A program made the translations under genes and the position numbers. Under the pieces are notes generated by a model. That model was not told the origin of the DNA. It saw only the letters and a list, made by a program, of their open reading frames with translations, and did not search any database. Below, piece after piece: positions 27,361-36,680 of a stretch of DNA of 64,000 nt; the stretch's first letter is position 1; each line of letters opens with the position of its first letter. The DNA is from Pseudomonas sp. SID14000. GTDB taxonomy: Bacteria > Pseudomonadota > Gammaproteobacteria > Pseudomonadales > Pseudomonadaceae. The stretch lies in assembly GCF_002165135.1 (NCBI RefSeq), contig NZ_NFZQ01000004.1:1-64000 (forward strand), written 5' to 3'.

Positions 27361-27534
27361 TCAGGGCGTGTAACCCTTGCTCTTGCTGCGATCAGTAGGA
27401 CCGCCCATGTCCCAAAAGTCCTTCGACTTCTGCTCGTCGATTTTGACCTGCTTCTCTGCCTCTGACTCCAGACACCCACTGAGTAGTCCAGCGCTGACTA
27501 AAGCAATGATAGCTAGTGCGAAGGCGCGGATCAT
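27361..27534 (-). CDS. Small lipoprotein, second of a tandem pair
   Basis: 57 residues: MIRAFALAIIALVSAGLLSGC with an LLSGC lipobox (Cys21), then a charged tail LESEAEKQVKIDEQK and the end GYTP. Its ATG overlaps the stop of the upstream lipoprotein (ATGA). The two are paralogues: both read C-[FL]-ESEAE after the lipobox, share a FW pair in the middle, and end in G[FY][KT]P. Predicted outer-membrane or periplasmic anchoring. In mobile elements such lipoproteins can act in exclusion or lysis; no direct evidence here. Confidence 0.7.
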   Translation of the reverse strand: MIRAFALAIIALVSAGLLSGCLESEAEKQVKIDEQKSKDFWDMGGPTDRSKSKGYTP

Positions 27535-27701
27535 GGCTTAAACCCTTGGTCCTGGCTCTCGTCTGGCGGAGTGATTTTCCAAAATTTCTCGCTGGCTTCT
27601 TGCTGCTCCTTCGCCTTCTCCTCGGCCTCGGATTCGAAGCAGCCGCTCAACGACAGCGCAGTAACAGCAACGAGCATGGCGCCAATGATGGTGCGTTTCA
27701 T
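27531..27701 (-). CDS. Small lipoprotein, first of a tandem pair
   Basis: 56 residues from ATG 27701 (AAGGA about five bases upstream): signal MKRTIIGAMLVAVTALSLSGC, lipobox SLSGC (Cys21), then FESEAEEKAKEQQEASEKFW and a short acidic/Pro tail. Paralogue of the downstream gene, with which it overlaps by four bases; the pair shares one terminator. Function unknown. Confidence 0.7.
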   Translation of the reverse strand: MKRTIIGAMLVAVTALSLSGCFESEAEEKAKEQQEASEKFWKITPPDESQDQGFKP

Positions 27702-27847
27702 AAGGATCCTTCCTGTGAAATGGTCGGGCGTTATACCAAAGATCAAATCCTTCCGCAAAAACTGACACCAAGCGCTGCCCGCCAGCGCCTTCCCTATTCA
27801 ACGATAACGCCTCCCCGGCGAGGGCGGCGCCTGCAATGGAGATCACC

Positions 27848-28228
27848 ATGAGCACATTCGCAGTGTTCGGCATGACCCGTGATGTAGCGCTGGCCGAGGC
27901 CAAGAAGCGCGTCAAAACCAGCAAACCCGGCAAGCCTGGCGCCCCCCTGCAGCTCACGCCAGCCCAGTGGAAAGAGGCCGTCGCGAAGTACGCCGACAAA
28001 CTCATGAGCGGCGAGAAGGTCAAGCAGCTAAGCAACCTGTTCGACGCCCCCCAGTACGCGCATCAGTTCATCGAGCTTGCGCGCAAACAGGGTGACTGTC
28101 GGGATCTTCGCATTCGAGCCCGATGCGCACTCACCGATGCCAAGGGCAACGCGGTAATAAATCCGAAAACCAAGATGCCAAGAGTCGGATGGGTTGACTA
28201 TCCACGCCTGGCGATAAATGCCGCTTGA
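27848..28228 (+). CDS. Conserved-looking island/phage hypothetical protein
   Basis: 126 residues from ATG 27848, preferred over 27836 because GGAG lies six bases before it. Begins MSTFAVFGMTRDVALAEAKKR and continues with a basic helical middle (LTPAQWKEAVAKYADKL) and an end rich in basic residues. No signal or membrane segment; probably cytosolic or nucleic acid-associated. Convergent with the zinc-ribbon gene. Function unknown. Confidence 0.7.
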   Translation: MSTFAVFGMTRDVALAEAKKRVKTSKPGKPGAPLQLTPAQWKEAVAKYADKLMSGEKVKQLSNLFDAPQYAHQFIELARKQGDCRDLRIRARCALTDAKGNAVINPKTKMPRVGWVDYPRLAINAA

Positions 28229-28234
28229 ACGGCG

Positions 28235-28501
28235 TCAGTCACCGTCGCCGATTCCGTGCCGTCGGAGCAGCTGGTAGATATTGATGTCGACTGGCGTTAT
28301 CCAGGGCCCCTGTTTCTGCTCGTTCCGCATTGCCAGATAGTCCCGGTTACGCCTGACATGAAGACGGCACTCTCCACTCTTGATCTTGTCAGCGAGTTCC
28401 TTCGGCAACCCGAAGAAACCGCACTCCGGACAGTCGATTTCGATGAAAGTTGAGGCTGGCGGTATTTCTTTTGCTGCGCAGCCACATATCAAGCAAGCCA
28501 T
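28235..28501 (-). CDS. Small zinc-ribbon-like protein
   Basis: 88 residues. C3-x2-C6 and C24-x2-C27 (MACLICGC ... IDCPECGF) form a typical zinc knuckle pair; C8 and C45 are additional. The C-terminal half is basic. Such small zinc-ribbon proteins are common among phage early genes. The ribosome site is poor (AAGG touches the start), so the start could be upstream. Confidence 0.6.
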   Translation of the reverse strand: MACLICGCAAKEIPPASTFIEIDCPECGFFGLPKELADKIKSGECRLHVRRNRDYLAMRNEQKQGPWITPVDINIYQLLRRHGIGDGD

Positions 28502-28561
28502 CCTTAGGCCTGCAGTTGATGGTCCATTCCTGATTCTAGTCCAATCTCGAGAGGTATCCCT

Positions 28562-29131
28562 ATGCCCACAGAAAACCGATCCAGCAACACCGACCCACGC
28601 GATTTGTTCATCAGGCTCAACCCGCTCGGCCTGAGCGAGGCGGACCTGCGCAAGGACAGCACCGGTTTCGAAGACCAGCGCACCCACGGAGACTACCTGC
28701 TGTTCTTGGCCGGCTACCGCGAAACGCACCCAGCCCCACAGCCCCACCCCGAGCCAATAGCCTGGATGGTTGGTACTGCCATCTGGTGGACCAAAGAAGA
28801 GGCAGAGAGGGATTCGGTGGTCATGGGCCTGCCTGTAGTTGGCCTGGGGCCGATGCCGGTCGTAGCGCCTGCCGAGCAGCACCAGGGCGAGCCGGTGGCG
28901 TGCATTGATGCCGAACCTTTCTTCGGCTTGCTGGAAGCATTGCGCGGAAAGATCGGATACGCGATTCAGTTCCCTGTGAACTGTGATGCTTTTAAGGATG
29001 GCATTTCCAAAGTTTGGGCAACCATCGAGTCTCTGGAAAAATGCATCTCCATACCAGTGTCAGCATCCGCGGCGTCGAGATGGGCTACGGATTCAGGCCC
29101 TCTTCAAACTGGGAGCACGGCGGTCAACTGA
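28562..29131 (+). CDS. Phage/island hypothetical protein
   Basis: 189 residues beginning MPTENRSSNTDPRDLFIRLNP. A GEPVACIDAEPF stretch and an earlier PEPIAWMVGTAIWWTKEEAE stretch look like repeats of a motif seen in many prophage-encoded proteins of unknown role. No signal peptide. Its last 90 bases overlap the next gene in another frame, so either that gene starts later or this C-terminus is extended by a frameshift. Confidence 0.6.
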   Translation: MPTENRSSNTDPRDLFIRLNPLGLSEADLRKDSTGFEDQRTHGDYLLFLAGYRETHPAPQPHPEPIAWMVGTAIWWTKEEAERDSVVMGLPVVGLGPMPVVAPAEQHQGEPVACIDAEPFFGLLEALRGKIGYAIQFPVNCDAFKDGISKVWATIESLEKCISIPVSASAASRWATDSGPLQTGSTAVN

Positions 29132-29316
29132 TCGACAAGCACAGCGGCACCGCTCAGCACATTCCCGGGCTGCCTGCCGATCTGTGTTACGCCGGTGGGC
29201 CGGCCGGAGCCGGGGTCTGGTGCTACGGACCCACGGCCCTAATCGCCTTCTGCCGGGGCCTCGTGAACCACAAGCTCGGCGACTCCATCCAGGTGCCAAA
29301 GGAGCTGATGCCATGA
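29041..29316 (+). CDS. Small phage/island hypothetical protein
   Basis: 91 residues from ATG 29041 (a start at 29014 is also open). Sequence contains GFRPSSNWEHGGQLIDKHS and PGLPADLCYAGGPAGAGVWCYG. The stop overlaps the excisionase start (ATGA), which supports it being real and part of an early operon with excisionase and integrase. Function unknown. Confidence 0.6.
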   Translation: MHLHTSVSIRGVEMGYGFRPSSNWEHGGQLIDKHSGTAQHIPGLPADLCYAGGPAGAGVWCYGPTALIAFCRGLVNHKLGDSIQVPKELMP

Positions 29317-29678
29317 TCCCGGAAAGGAGGCGTGGAGACCATTCCATGGAAACCGAAAGCACCGGTGACATCGACAAGGTCACCGAACAACGCATGGCCG
29401 ACCTACTCGGCTGCACCAAACTCTCTCTTGAGCACCGCCGCCTGCGAGGCATCATTCCTGAAGGCGTCTGGATGAAGCATGGCGGCCGCATCATTTACAG
29501 CAAAAGGAGATACGACGAATGGCTGGAAAGCCAATGGATCTACCCAGAGGGGTCGAGATCTTCCGCAACTCCCTCCGCATTCGTTTCACATGGGACGGTG
29601 TCCGTCGATGCGAAACGCTCCCCTATCCCCCGACACAGAAAGGCATCAAAGCTGCATCCAGCCTTCGCGATCAGGTAA
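29313..29678 (+). CDS. Excisionase-like DNA-binding protein
   Basis: 121 residues from ATG 29313 (AAGGAG eight bases upstream); ATG 29346 is an alternative start. The core KVTEQRMADLLGCTKLSLEHRR then GGRIIYSKRRYDEWL is a winged-helix/MerR-like fold typical of small excisionases that bind next to att. Its last 160 bases overlap the integrase in another frame, an arrangement that keeps the ratio of the two proteins fixed. The tail after residue 70 may have little function. Confidence 0.75.
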   Translation: MIPERRRGDHSMETESTGDIDKVTEQRMADLLGCTKLSLEHRRLRGIIPEGVWMKHGGRIIYSKRRYDEWLESQWIYPEGSRSSATPSAFVSHGTVSVDAKRSPIPRHRKASKLHPAFAIR

Positions 29679-30697
29679 CAAGCCTCACCAAGCTCGGCCT
29701 CCTTGACCAGGACAAGTACGCCGAGCTGTTCCCCAGCTCACAGGCCGCGGTCGGCGGTAAGCCGACCTTCGGTGAGTACGCTCAACTCTGGCTGGATAGC
29801 CGCGAAATCACCCAGGGAACGCACAACAACTACAAAAGCGCCCTGAACCTGTACTGGGTGCCGCGCCTGGCCATGGTCCGTATCGACCTGATCACTACCA
29901 CCCTGCTCCGCCGCGTCATCACAGAAACCGAATGGACCTCGGCAAACGTGAAGCGCAATGCAATCACCAGGTTGTCGACGATCCTGGCTGCGGCAACCCG
30001 AGAAGGCCTGCTGACCAAGAACCCCGCCGAGGTGATTGAATTGCCGAAGCGGTCGCGTAAGGAGATCGACCCGTTCCCCCTAGCCGAAGCCAACACCATC
30101 ATCGACAAGCTCTACGAACACAAGCATTGGCCGAGCCTCATCTATGCCGCGCTGTTCGAGTTCATGTTCTTCACCGGCCTCCGCTTGTCGGAGGCCTTGG
30201 CAGTACGCTGGGATGTGATCGATATGGAAAAGAGGACGGTGCACGCAAAGAGGACCGTCGCCTTGGGCGAGGTGGAGGAAAGGACAAAAACAGGGAGGGA
30301 TCGCTTCGTGCTGCTGAATGACCGGGCCTTGCGCGCGATCCAGTTCGCCCGGGAATACGCAGACCGCCGCAGGCATGGGAAGGGAGCGGTGACCGAAACG
30401 CCGTTCCTGTTCCCGCCGTCGAAGAACGCCGAGCACGTGAAACAGACCTCCGATCTGCACAAACAGTGGGTGCCGGTGCTGAATGAGCTGGGCATTCGGC
30501 GTCGTCCCCCATATAACTGCCGGCACACCTATGCGACAATATGCTTAATGTCCGGCCTCAACCCCGCATTTATCGCCCAACAGCTGGGTCACAGCGTCCA
30601 AATGCTGCTGTCGACGTATGCCCGTTGGCTCAACTCAAGCTCCGACTGGAGCGAGCTGGAAAAACTCAAAACTGGTATCAAATCGGTATCAGCTTGA
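29519..30697 (+). CDS. Site-specific tyrosine recombinase (integrase)
   Basis: 392 residues, full length for the family. N-terminal arm-binding part (MAGKPMDLPRGVEIFRNSLRI...), core-binding SAM-like domain (about 80-170), catalytic domain with R222 (TGLRLSEAL), R335-H336 (NCRHTYAT), H358 (LGHSVQM) and nucleophile Y367 (LLSTYARW). The box II position usually held by His is Tyr, as in several relatives. It stops 35 bases before the att copy inside the ABC-F gene. It should carry out integration and, with the overlapping excisionase, excision of 21131-30732. Confidence 0.95.
   Translation: MAGKPMDLPRGVEIFRNSLRIRFTWDGVRRCETLPYPPTQKGIKAASSLRDQVTSLTKLGLLDQDKYAELFPSSQAAVGGKPTFGEYAQLWLDSREITQGTHNNYKSALNLYWVPRLAMVRIDLITTTLLRRVITETEWTSANVKRNAITRLSTILAAATREGLLTKNPAEVIELPKRSRKEIDPFPLAEANTIIDKLYEHKHWPSLIYAALFEFMFFTGLRLSEALAVRWDVIDMEKRTVHAKRTVALGEVEERTKTGRDRFVLLNDRALRAIQFAREYADRRRHGKGAVTETPFLFPPSKNAEHVKQTSDLHKQWVPVLNELGIRRRPPYNCRHTYATICLMSGLNPAFIAQQLGHSVQMLLSTYARWLNSSSDWSELEKLKTGIKSVSA
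30674..30691 (+). repeat. Paired GGTATCA direct repeat near attR
   Basis: GGTATCA at 30674-30680 and 30685-30691, inside the last codons of the integrase. Matches the pair near attL at 21213-21231. Candidate arm-type recombinase sites. Confidence 0.5.
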
Positions 30698-30732
30698 AAG
30701 CCAGCTCTGTAAGTGACTGATAGGTAAGCCCT

Positions 30733-32319
<1,587 letters not shown>

Positions 32320-32360
32320 TTGAAAAGGGCCCGACCATTTGCACTGGCCGGGCTGCCCTA

Positions 32361-32387
32361 TTCGCGGGTAAACCCGCTCCCACAGGG
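32361..32387. repeat. REP-type palindrome
   Basis: TTCGCGGGTAAACCCGCTCC followed by CACAGGG; single copy after the ABC-F gene. Confidence 0.85.
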
Positions 32388-32429
32388 ACTGCGTAGCATT
32401 TGAGGCCTATGCAAACCCTGTGGGATCAC

Positions 32430-32606
32430 GGATACCCTCGGGGACAAGCAGGCCATTCGCTTCGGTTTGCTGGGGGTTGCCAGCTGCGATGTGTTGACCC
32501 TGCTATCGGCCTGGTCCCTGCCTCGATCTACTGTGTAGCGGCCCTGCTTGCCGTGGCCGGTGGCGGCCTGACGCTGTTACTGGCGCGGCGCGCCAATCGC
32601 GGCTGA
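32430..32606 (+). pseudogene. Decayed C-terminus of a membrane protein, perhaps an MFS transporter
   Basis: One frame reads a hydrophobic end, PASIYCVAALLAVAGGGLTL then LLARRANRG and a stop, typical of the last helix of an MFS transporter. The preceding residues in another frame (GDKQAIRFGLLG) also look protein-like, suggesting a frameshift. No start. It overlaps the 3' end of the convergent hydrolase gene. Confidence 0.3.
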
Positions 32607-33614
32607 ACGCTCAGCCGGCTGCGGCGCGCCCAGCGCCTGGCTGAAGAACGCCGCGGTTTCGCGTTGCAGAGAATGGTGGATGTGCCGGCGGTCCACGCCT
32701 GCTGCGTCCTTGCACAGCGCCGGCATCCTCACATACTGCTCGGCATCGCAATGGGCCATGAACACGAAGTGCCCGGCGCCGGCCAACAGGCGGTAGTCCG
32801 GTGTGACCGGCAGCTTGCGGGCCAGGGCTTCTGCGTTACGGTCCACAGCCACTAGCTGGTCGCTGTCGCCACTGTAGATCAACGCCGGTACCTGCACCCC
32901 GACCAGAGCATGGCGCCCGAACAGCAGGCTCAACGGCGCCATCAGCATTACCGCCCCCACCCGCTGGTCGGCCTCGGGTACCAGCTCGCTGCGGTCGGCA
33001 ATCAGTACGCCGTGGGTTTTGCAGGCATCAGCGTCGTTCGGGCGCTCCAGGCAATACTGGCGCAGGCGGTCCAGGTCAGGGCGCGCGCCTGAGAGAATCA
33101 AAGCGGTTTCACCACCGGCCGAGTAGCCGATCACCCCCACCTTGCCGTCATTCAGGTAGGGCCCCAGCAAGGCATCATCGCGGGCGGCCGTGATGGCGGC
33201 ACTGACTTGCAGCGGCCGGCCATACAGGTTGCTCAGGGTGCCCAGGCGGCTGTGGTCACGCGCGTTGTCCCCCGGATGCACCACCGCCACCACGATAAAG
33301 CCCTGACGCGCCAGTGACGTCGCCAGGTAATGCAAGGCCAGCGGGCTACCGGTATTGCCATGGGACAACACCAGCAACGGGAACTGGCCCAACGCGACCG
33401 GCGCCTCTTCAGCCACGTCGATCAGATAGCCGTCCATACGGCTGCTGCGCGTTCTGCCAGTGGCCGGGTAGAACGCCAGCGCCTGCATGGGCCGGGCGTC
33501 GACCGGGTCGGCCAGGCTCATGTGGTGCAGGCCGGCAACCCAAGGTGCGGCCTCGGCGTTGGCCAGCAGGCCGCCGAGCAGGGCCAGCAGCAACACACAG
33601 CGTGGGAGAGTCAT
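32577..33614 (-). CDS. Secreted alpha/beta hydrolase (dienelactone hydrolase-like)
   Basis: 345 residues with a signal peptide (MTLPRCVLLLALLGGLLANAEAA). Alpha/beta-hydrolase features: oxyanion region LLVLSHGNTGSPLALHYLA, nucleophile elbow GYSAGG, later Asp in YSGDSDQLV and His in AGAGHFVFM. Cys pairs (YCLERPNDADACK; CDAEQYVRMPALC) suit a periplasmic disulphide-bonded enzyme. Likely an esterase or lipase of unknown substrate. AAGGAAC precedes the start. Monocistronic. Confidence 0.85.
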   Translation of the reverse strand: MTLPRCVLLLALLGGLLANAEAAPWVAGLHHMSLADPVDARPMQALAFYPATGRTRSSRMDGYLIDVAEEAPVALGQFPLLVLSHGNTGSPLALHYLATSLARQGFIVVAVVHPGDNARDHSRLGTLSNLYGRPLQVSAAITAARDDALLGPYLNDGKVGVIGYSAGGETALILSGARPDLDRLRQYCLERPNDADACKTHGVLIADRSELVPEADQRVGAVMLMAPLSLLFGRHALVGVQVPALIYSGDSDQLVAVDRNAEALARKLPVTPDYRLLAGAGHFVFMAHCDAEQYVRMPALCKDAAGVDRRHIHHSLQRETAAFFSQALGAPQPAERSAAIGAPRQ

Positions 33615-33814
33615 CGGCCGGCTGTTCCTTGCAGGGCGAAGAGATAGCCCAGCATAGAACCGGCCTGGGCTGCACCGGATGAAACCTGGATGAAACCGAA
33701 GTCATGCAATGCATGCCCGCGTCCTATGCATTTGCACTTTTCGTCGAACCCGTGGCATAGATGCAGGTCCACGTCTCTACGTGACCGTTTCGCGCCATTG
33801 AAGGAGATTCATGC

Positions 33815-34654
33815 ATGAGCAAGCCCGCCTACGTGCCACCCAAGGTCTGGCGCAACGACGCAGCATCCGGCGGCCAGTTCGCCAACATCAACCGCCCGGT
33901 TGCCGGCCCGACTCACGACAAGGACCTGCCGGTGGGCAAGCACCCGCTGCAGTTGTACTCCCTGGCTACGCCCAATGGCGTCAAGGTCACCATTGCCCTC
34001 GAAGAGCTGCTCGCGCTGGGCCACCAGGGCGCCGAATATGATGCCTGGTTGATCCGCATTGGCGAGGGCGACCAATTCTCCAGTGGCTTTGTCCAAGTAA
34101 ACCCCAACTCGAAGATCCCCGCCCTGCTCGACCGCAGCGTCGAGCCGCCGGTGCGGGTGTTCGAGTCGGGCTCGATCCTGCTGTACCTGGCGGAAAAGTT
34201 TGCCGCCCTGCTGCCCAAGGAGCCGGCTGCACGCACCGAAAGCCTGAACTGGCTGTTCTGGCAAATGGGCGCCGCGCCCTACCTGGGCGGTGGCTTTGGC
34301 CACTTCTATGTGTATGCGCCGGAAAAGTTCGAGTACGCCATCAACCGCTTCACCATGGAAGCCAAGCGCCAGCTGGATGTGCTCGACCGGCGCCTCGCCG
34401 AAAGCCGCTACCTGGGCGGCGAGGAATACAGCATCGCCGACATCGCCGTGTGGCCCTGGTATGGCCAGCTGGTGCGCGGCAACCTGTATGGCGCAGCGGA
34501 GTTCCTGGCGGTTGACGAGTACCCGCATGTGCAGCGCTGGGCCGAGGAAATTGCCCTGCGCTCGGCGGTGCAACGCGGTACCCGGGTGAACCGAACCTGG
34601 GGAGATGAAGACAGCCAGGTGCCGGAGCGGCATGCGGCGGCAGACTTGGAGTGA
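33815..34654 (+). CDS. yghU: Glutathione S-transferase family protein YghU
   Basis: 279 residues, AAGGAG eight bases before the ATG. The N-terminal extension (PPKVWRNDAASGGQFANINRP) before the thioredoxin-like domain is typical of YghU-type enzymes, as are LATPNGVKVTIALEEL, VNPNSKIPALLDR and VFESGSILLYLAEKF for the glutathione-binding domain, and NWLFWQMGAAPYLGGGFGHF for the helical domain. YghU has disulphide-bond reductase activity with glutathione. Cytosolic. Stands alone. Confidence 0.92.
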   Translation: MSKPAYVPPKVWRNDAASGGQFANINRPVAGPTHDKDLPVGKHPLQLYSLATPNGVKVTIALEELLALGHQGAEYDAWLIRIGEGDQFSSGFVQVNPNSKIPALLDRSVEPPVRVFESGSILLYLAEKFAALLPKEPAARTESLNWLFWQMGAAPYLGGGFGHFYVYAPEKFEYAINRFTMEAKRQLDVLDRRLAESRYLGGEEYSIADIAVWPWYGQLVRGNLYGAAEFLAVDEYPHVQRWAEEIALRSAVQRGTRVNRTWGDEDSQVPERHAAADLE

Positions 34655-34792
34655 GCAGCAATCGGGGCCGATACAGGCCCCGACAATGCCCGCCTGCAAA
34701 AAACCATTTGCCCCCGCGCAAACCTGCGCCCGCCAAGCCCTTCTTGTACACTCCTCGCATTAGCCCCCACCTGCACATTTTTTGGTGAACGC

Positions 34793-36496
34793 ATGATCGA
34801 GGTAACCGAGGTTTCCATTGCCGAGCTGCGCGACGCGCTCGAGTCGGGCCGCACGACGGCGGTCGAGCTGGTCCAGGCCTACCTGGCGCGCATCGACGCA
34901 TACGATGGCGCCGACACCGCCACTGCCCTGAATACCGTAGTGGTACGCAACCCCGAGGCGCTGAAAGAGGCCGAAGCCTCCGACGCCCGTCGCGCCAAGG
35001 GCCAGGTCCTGAGCCCGCTGGACGGCATCCCCTACACCGCCAAGGACAGCTACCTGGTCAAAGGCCTGACCGCTGCCTCCGGTAGCCCGGCCTTCAAGGA
35101 CCTGGTGGCTCAACGCGACGCCTTCACCATCGAACGCCTGCGCGCCGCCGGCGCCGTGTGCCTGGGCAAGACCAACATGCCACCCATGGCCAACGGTGGC
35201 ATGCAGCGCGGTGTATATGGCCGCGCCGAAAGCCCGTACAACGCCAACTACCTGACCGCGCCGTTCGCCTCGGGCTCGTCCAACGGTGCCGGCACCGCCA
35301 CCGCCGCCAGCTTCAGTGCCTTCGGCCTGGCCGAAGAGACCTGGTCCAGCGGCCGTGGCCCGGCGTCCAACAACGGTCTGTGCGCCTATACCCCGTCGCG
35401 CGGGGTGATTTCGGTGCGTGGCAACTGGCCGCTGACACCAACCATGGACGTGGTGGTGCCGTATGCCCGCACCATGGCCGACCTGCTGGAAATTCTCGAC
35501 GTAGTCGTAGCTGACGACGCCGACAAGCGCGGTGACCTGTGGCGCCTGCAACCCTGGGTGCCAATCCCGGCGGCTTCCACGGTGCGCCCGGCTTCGTACC
35601 TGGACCTGGCCGTGGATGCCACTGTGCTCAAGGGCAAGCGCTTTGGTGTGCCGCGCATGTACATCAATGCCGATGCCGAGGCCGGAACTTCCGAGAAACC
35701 TGGCATTGGCGGCCCGACTGGCCAGCGTATCCACACCCGCGCCACGGTGATCGAGCTGTGGCAGCAGGCCCGTCAGGCGCTGGAAGCGGCTGGTGCAGAA
35801 GTACTGGAAGTTGACTTCCCGCTGGTGTCCAACTGCGAAGGCGACCGCCCGGGCGCTCCGACCGTGTACAACCGTGGCATCGTCAGCAAGGAGTTCCTGC
35901 ATGACGAATTGTGGGAGCTGTCGGGCTGGGCCTTCGACGACTTCCTGCGCGCCAACGATGATCCCAAGCTCAACCGCCTGGCCGACGTCGACGGACCACA
36001 GATCTTCCCCCACGACCCAGGCACCCTGCCCAATCGTGAGGACGACCTGGCTGCCGGCATGGACGAGTATGTCAACATGGCCAAGCGTGGCCTGAAGACC
36101 TGGGACCAGATCGAGACCCTGCCTGACGGCCTGCGCGGCCTGGAACAGACCCGCAAGATTGACCTGGAAGACTGGATGGACAACCTGGGCCTGGACGCGG
36201 TGCTGTTCCCCACCGTGGCCGATGTGGCCCCGGCTGATGCCGACATCAACCCGGTATCGGCCGACATCGCCTGGAGCAACGGGATCTGGGTGGCCAACGG
36301 CAACCTGGCGATCCGTCACCTGGGGGTGCCGACCGTGACTGTACCGATGGGTGTGATGGCCGATATCGGCATGCCGGTGGGGCTGACCTTTGCCGGCCGG
36401 GCTTACAGCGACAATGCGCTGCTGAGCTTTGGCGCAGCCTTCGAGGCGACCGGCTCGCGGCGGATGATCCCGCCGCGTACCCCGGCCCTGAGCTGA
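34793..36496 (+). CDS. Amidase-signature family hydrolase
   Basis: 567 residues. The Ser-cisSer-Lys triad is recognisable: K84 in GIPYTAKDSY, S162 in FASGSSNGAGTA and S186 in EETWSSGRGPAS, 24 residues apart as in the family. The signature around the nucleophile (ETWSSGRG rather than DTGGSIR) is unusual, and the protein is longer than GatA-like members. The substrate is unknown; aryl- or alkyl-amide hydrolysis is likely. No signal peptide, so cytosolic. A terminator-like stem and a REP pair follow. Confidence 0.88.
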   Translation: MIEVTEVSIAELRDALESGRTTAVELVQAYLARIDAYDGADTATALNTVVVRNPEALKEAEASDARRAKGQVLSPLDGIPYTAKDSYLVKGLTAASGSPAFKDLVAQRDAFTIERLRAAGAVCLGKTNMPPMANGGMQRGVYGRAESPYNANYLTAPFASGSSNGAGTATAASFSAFGLAEETWSSGRGPASNNGLCAYTPSRGVISVRGNWPLTPTMDVVVPYARTMADLLEILDVVVADDADKRGDLWRLQPWVPIPAASTVRPASYLDLAVDATVLKGKRFGVPRMYINADAEAGTSEKPGIGGPTGQRIHTRATVIELWQQARQALEAAGAEVLEVDFPLVSNCEGDRPGAPTVYNRGIVSKEFLHDELWELSGWAFDDFLRANDDPKLNRLADVDGPQIFPHDPGTLPNREDDLAAGMDEYVNMAKRGLKTWDQIETLPDGLRGLEQTRKIDLEDWMDNLGLDAVLFPTVADVAPADADINPVSADIAWSNGIWVANGNLAIRHLGVPTVTVPMGVMADIGMPVGLTFAGRAYSDNALLSFGAAFEATGSRRMIPPRTPALS

Positions 36497-36504
36497 GGCC
36501 TGAA

Positions 36505-36522
36505 GGGGCCGCTTTGCGGCCC
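36505..36522 (+). terminator. Hairpin after amidase gene
   Basis: GGGCCGC and GCGGCCC pair around TTT, nine bases past the stop. No T-run. Confidence 0.55.
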
Positions 36523-36523
36523 A

Positions 36524-36605
36524 TTCGCGGGTAAACCCGCTCCCACAGGTTCACCACAGGTCTTGAGTACTGTGGGGTCCCTGTGGGAGCGGGTTTACCC
36601 GCGAA
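36524..36605. repeat. Inverted pair of REP palindromes
   Basis: A forward copy (36524-36549) and a reverse copy (36579-36605) of the GCGGGTAAACCCGCTCCCACAGG element with a 29-base spacer. Confidence 0.9.
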
Positions 36606-36642
36606 ATGGACCTGAAAAAGCAAATCGCGAAATTCAACTTTA

Positions 36643-36658
36643 TGTGTAAAAATACACA
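36643..36658. promoter_or_regulatory. Candidate operator of the YheO-type regulator
   Basis: TGTGTAAAAATACACA is a perfect inverted repeat (six-base arms, AAAA spacer), 22 bases before the regulator start, in an AT-rich stretch. A plausible autoregulatory site. Confidence 0.5.
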
Positions 36659-36680
36659 AAACGTTGATTTGTGATCTGCC

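Larger units (their letters stand above)
21131..30732. mobile_element. Integrative element inserted at the start of the ABC-F gene
   Basis: 9.6 kb bounded by the two 32-bp att copies, with the integrase at the right end reading towards attR. Contents: cupin protein, AraC regulator, TonB-dependent receptor plus DUF4198 protein, small phage-type genes, two tandem lipoproteins, excisionase and integrase. No capsid, replication or conjugation genes are seen, so it is a small island or satellite moved by its own integrase. Confidence 0.8.
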
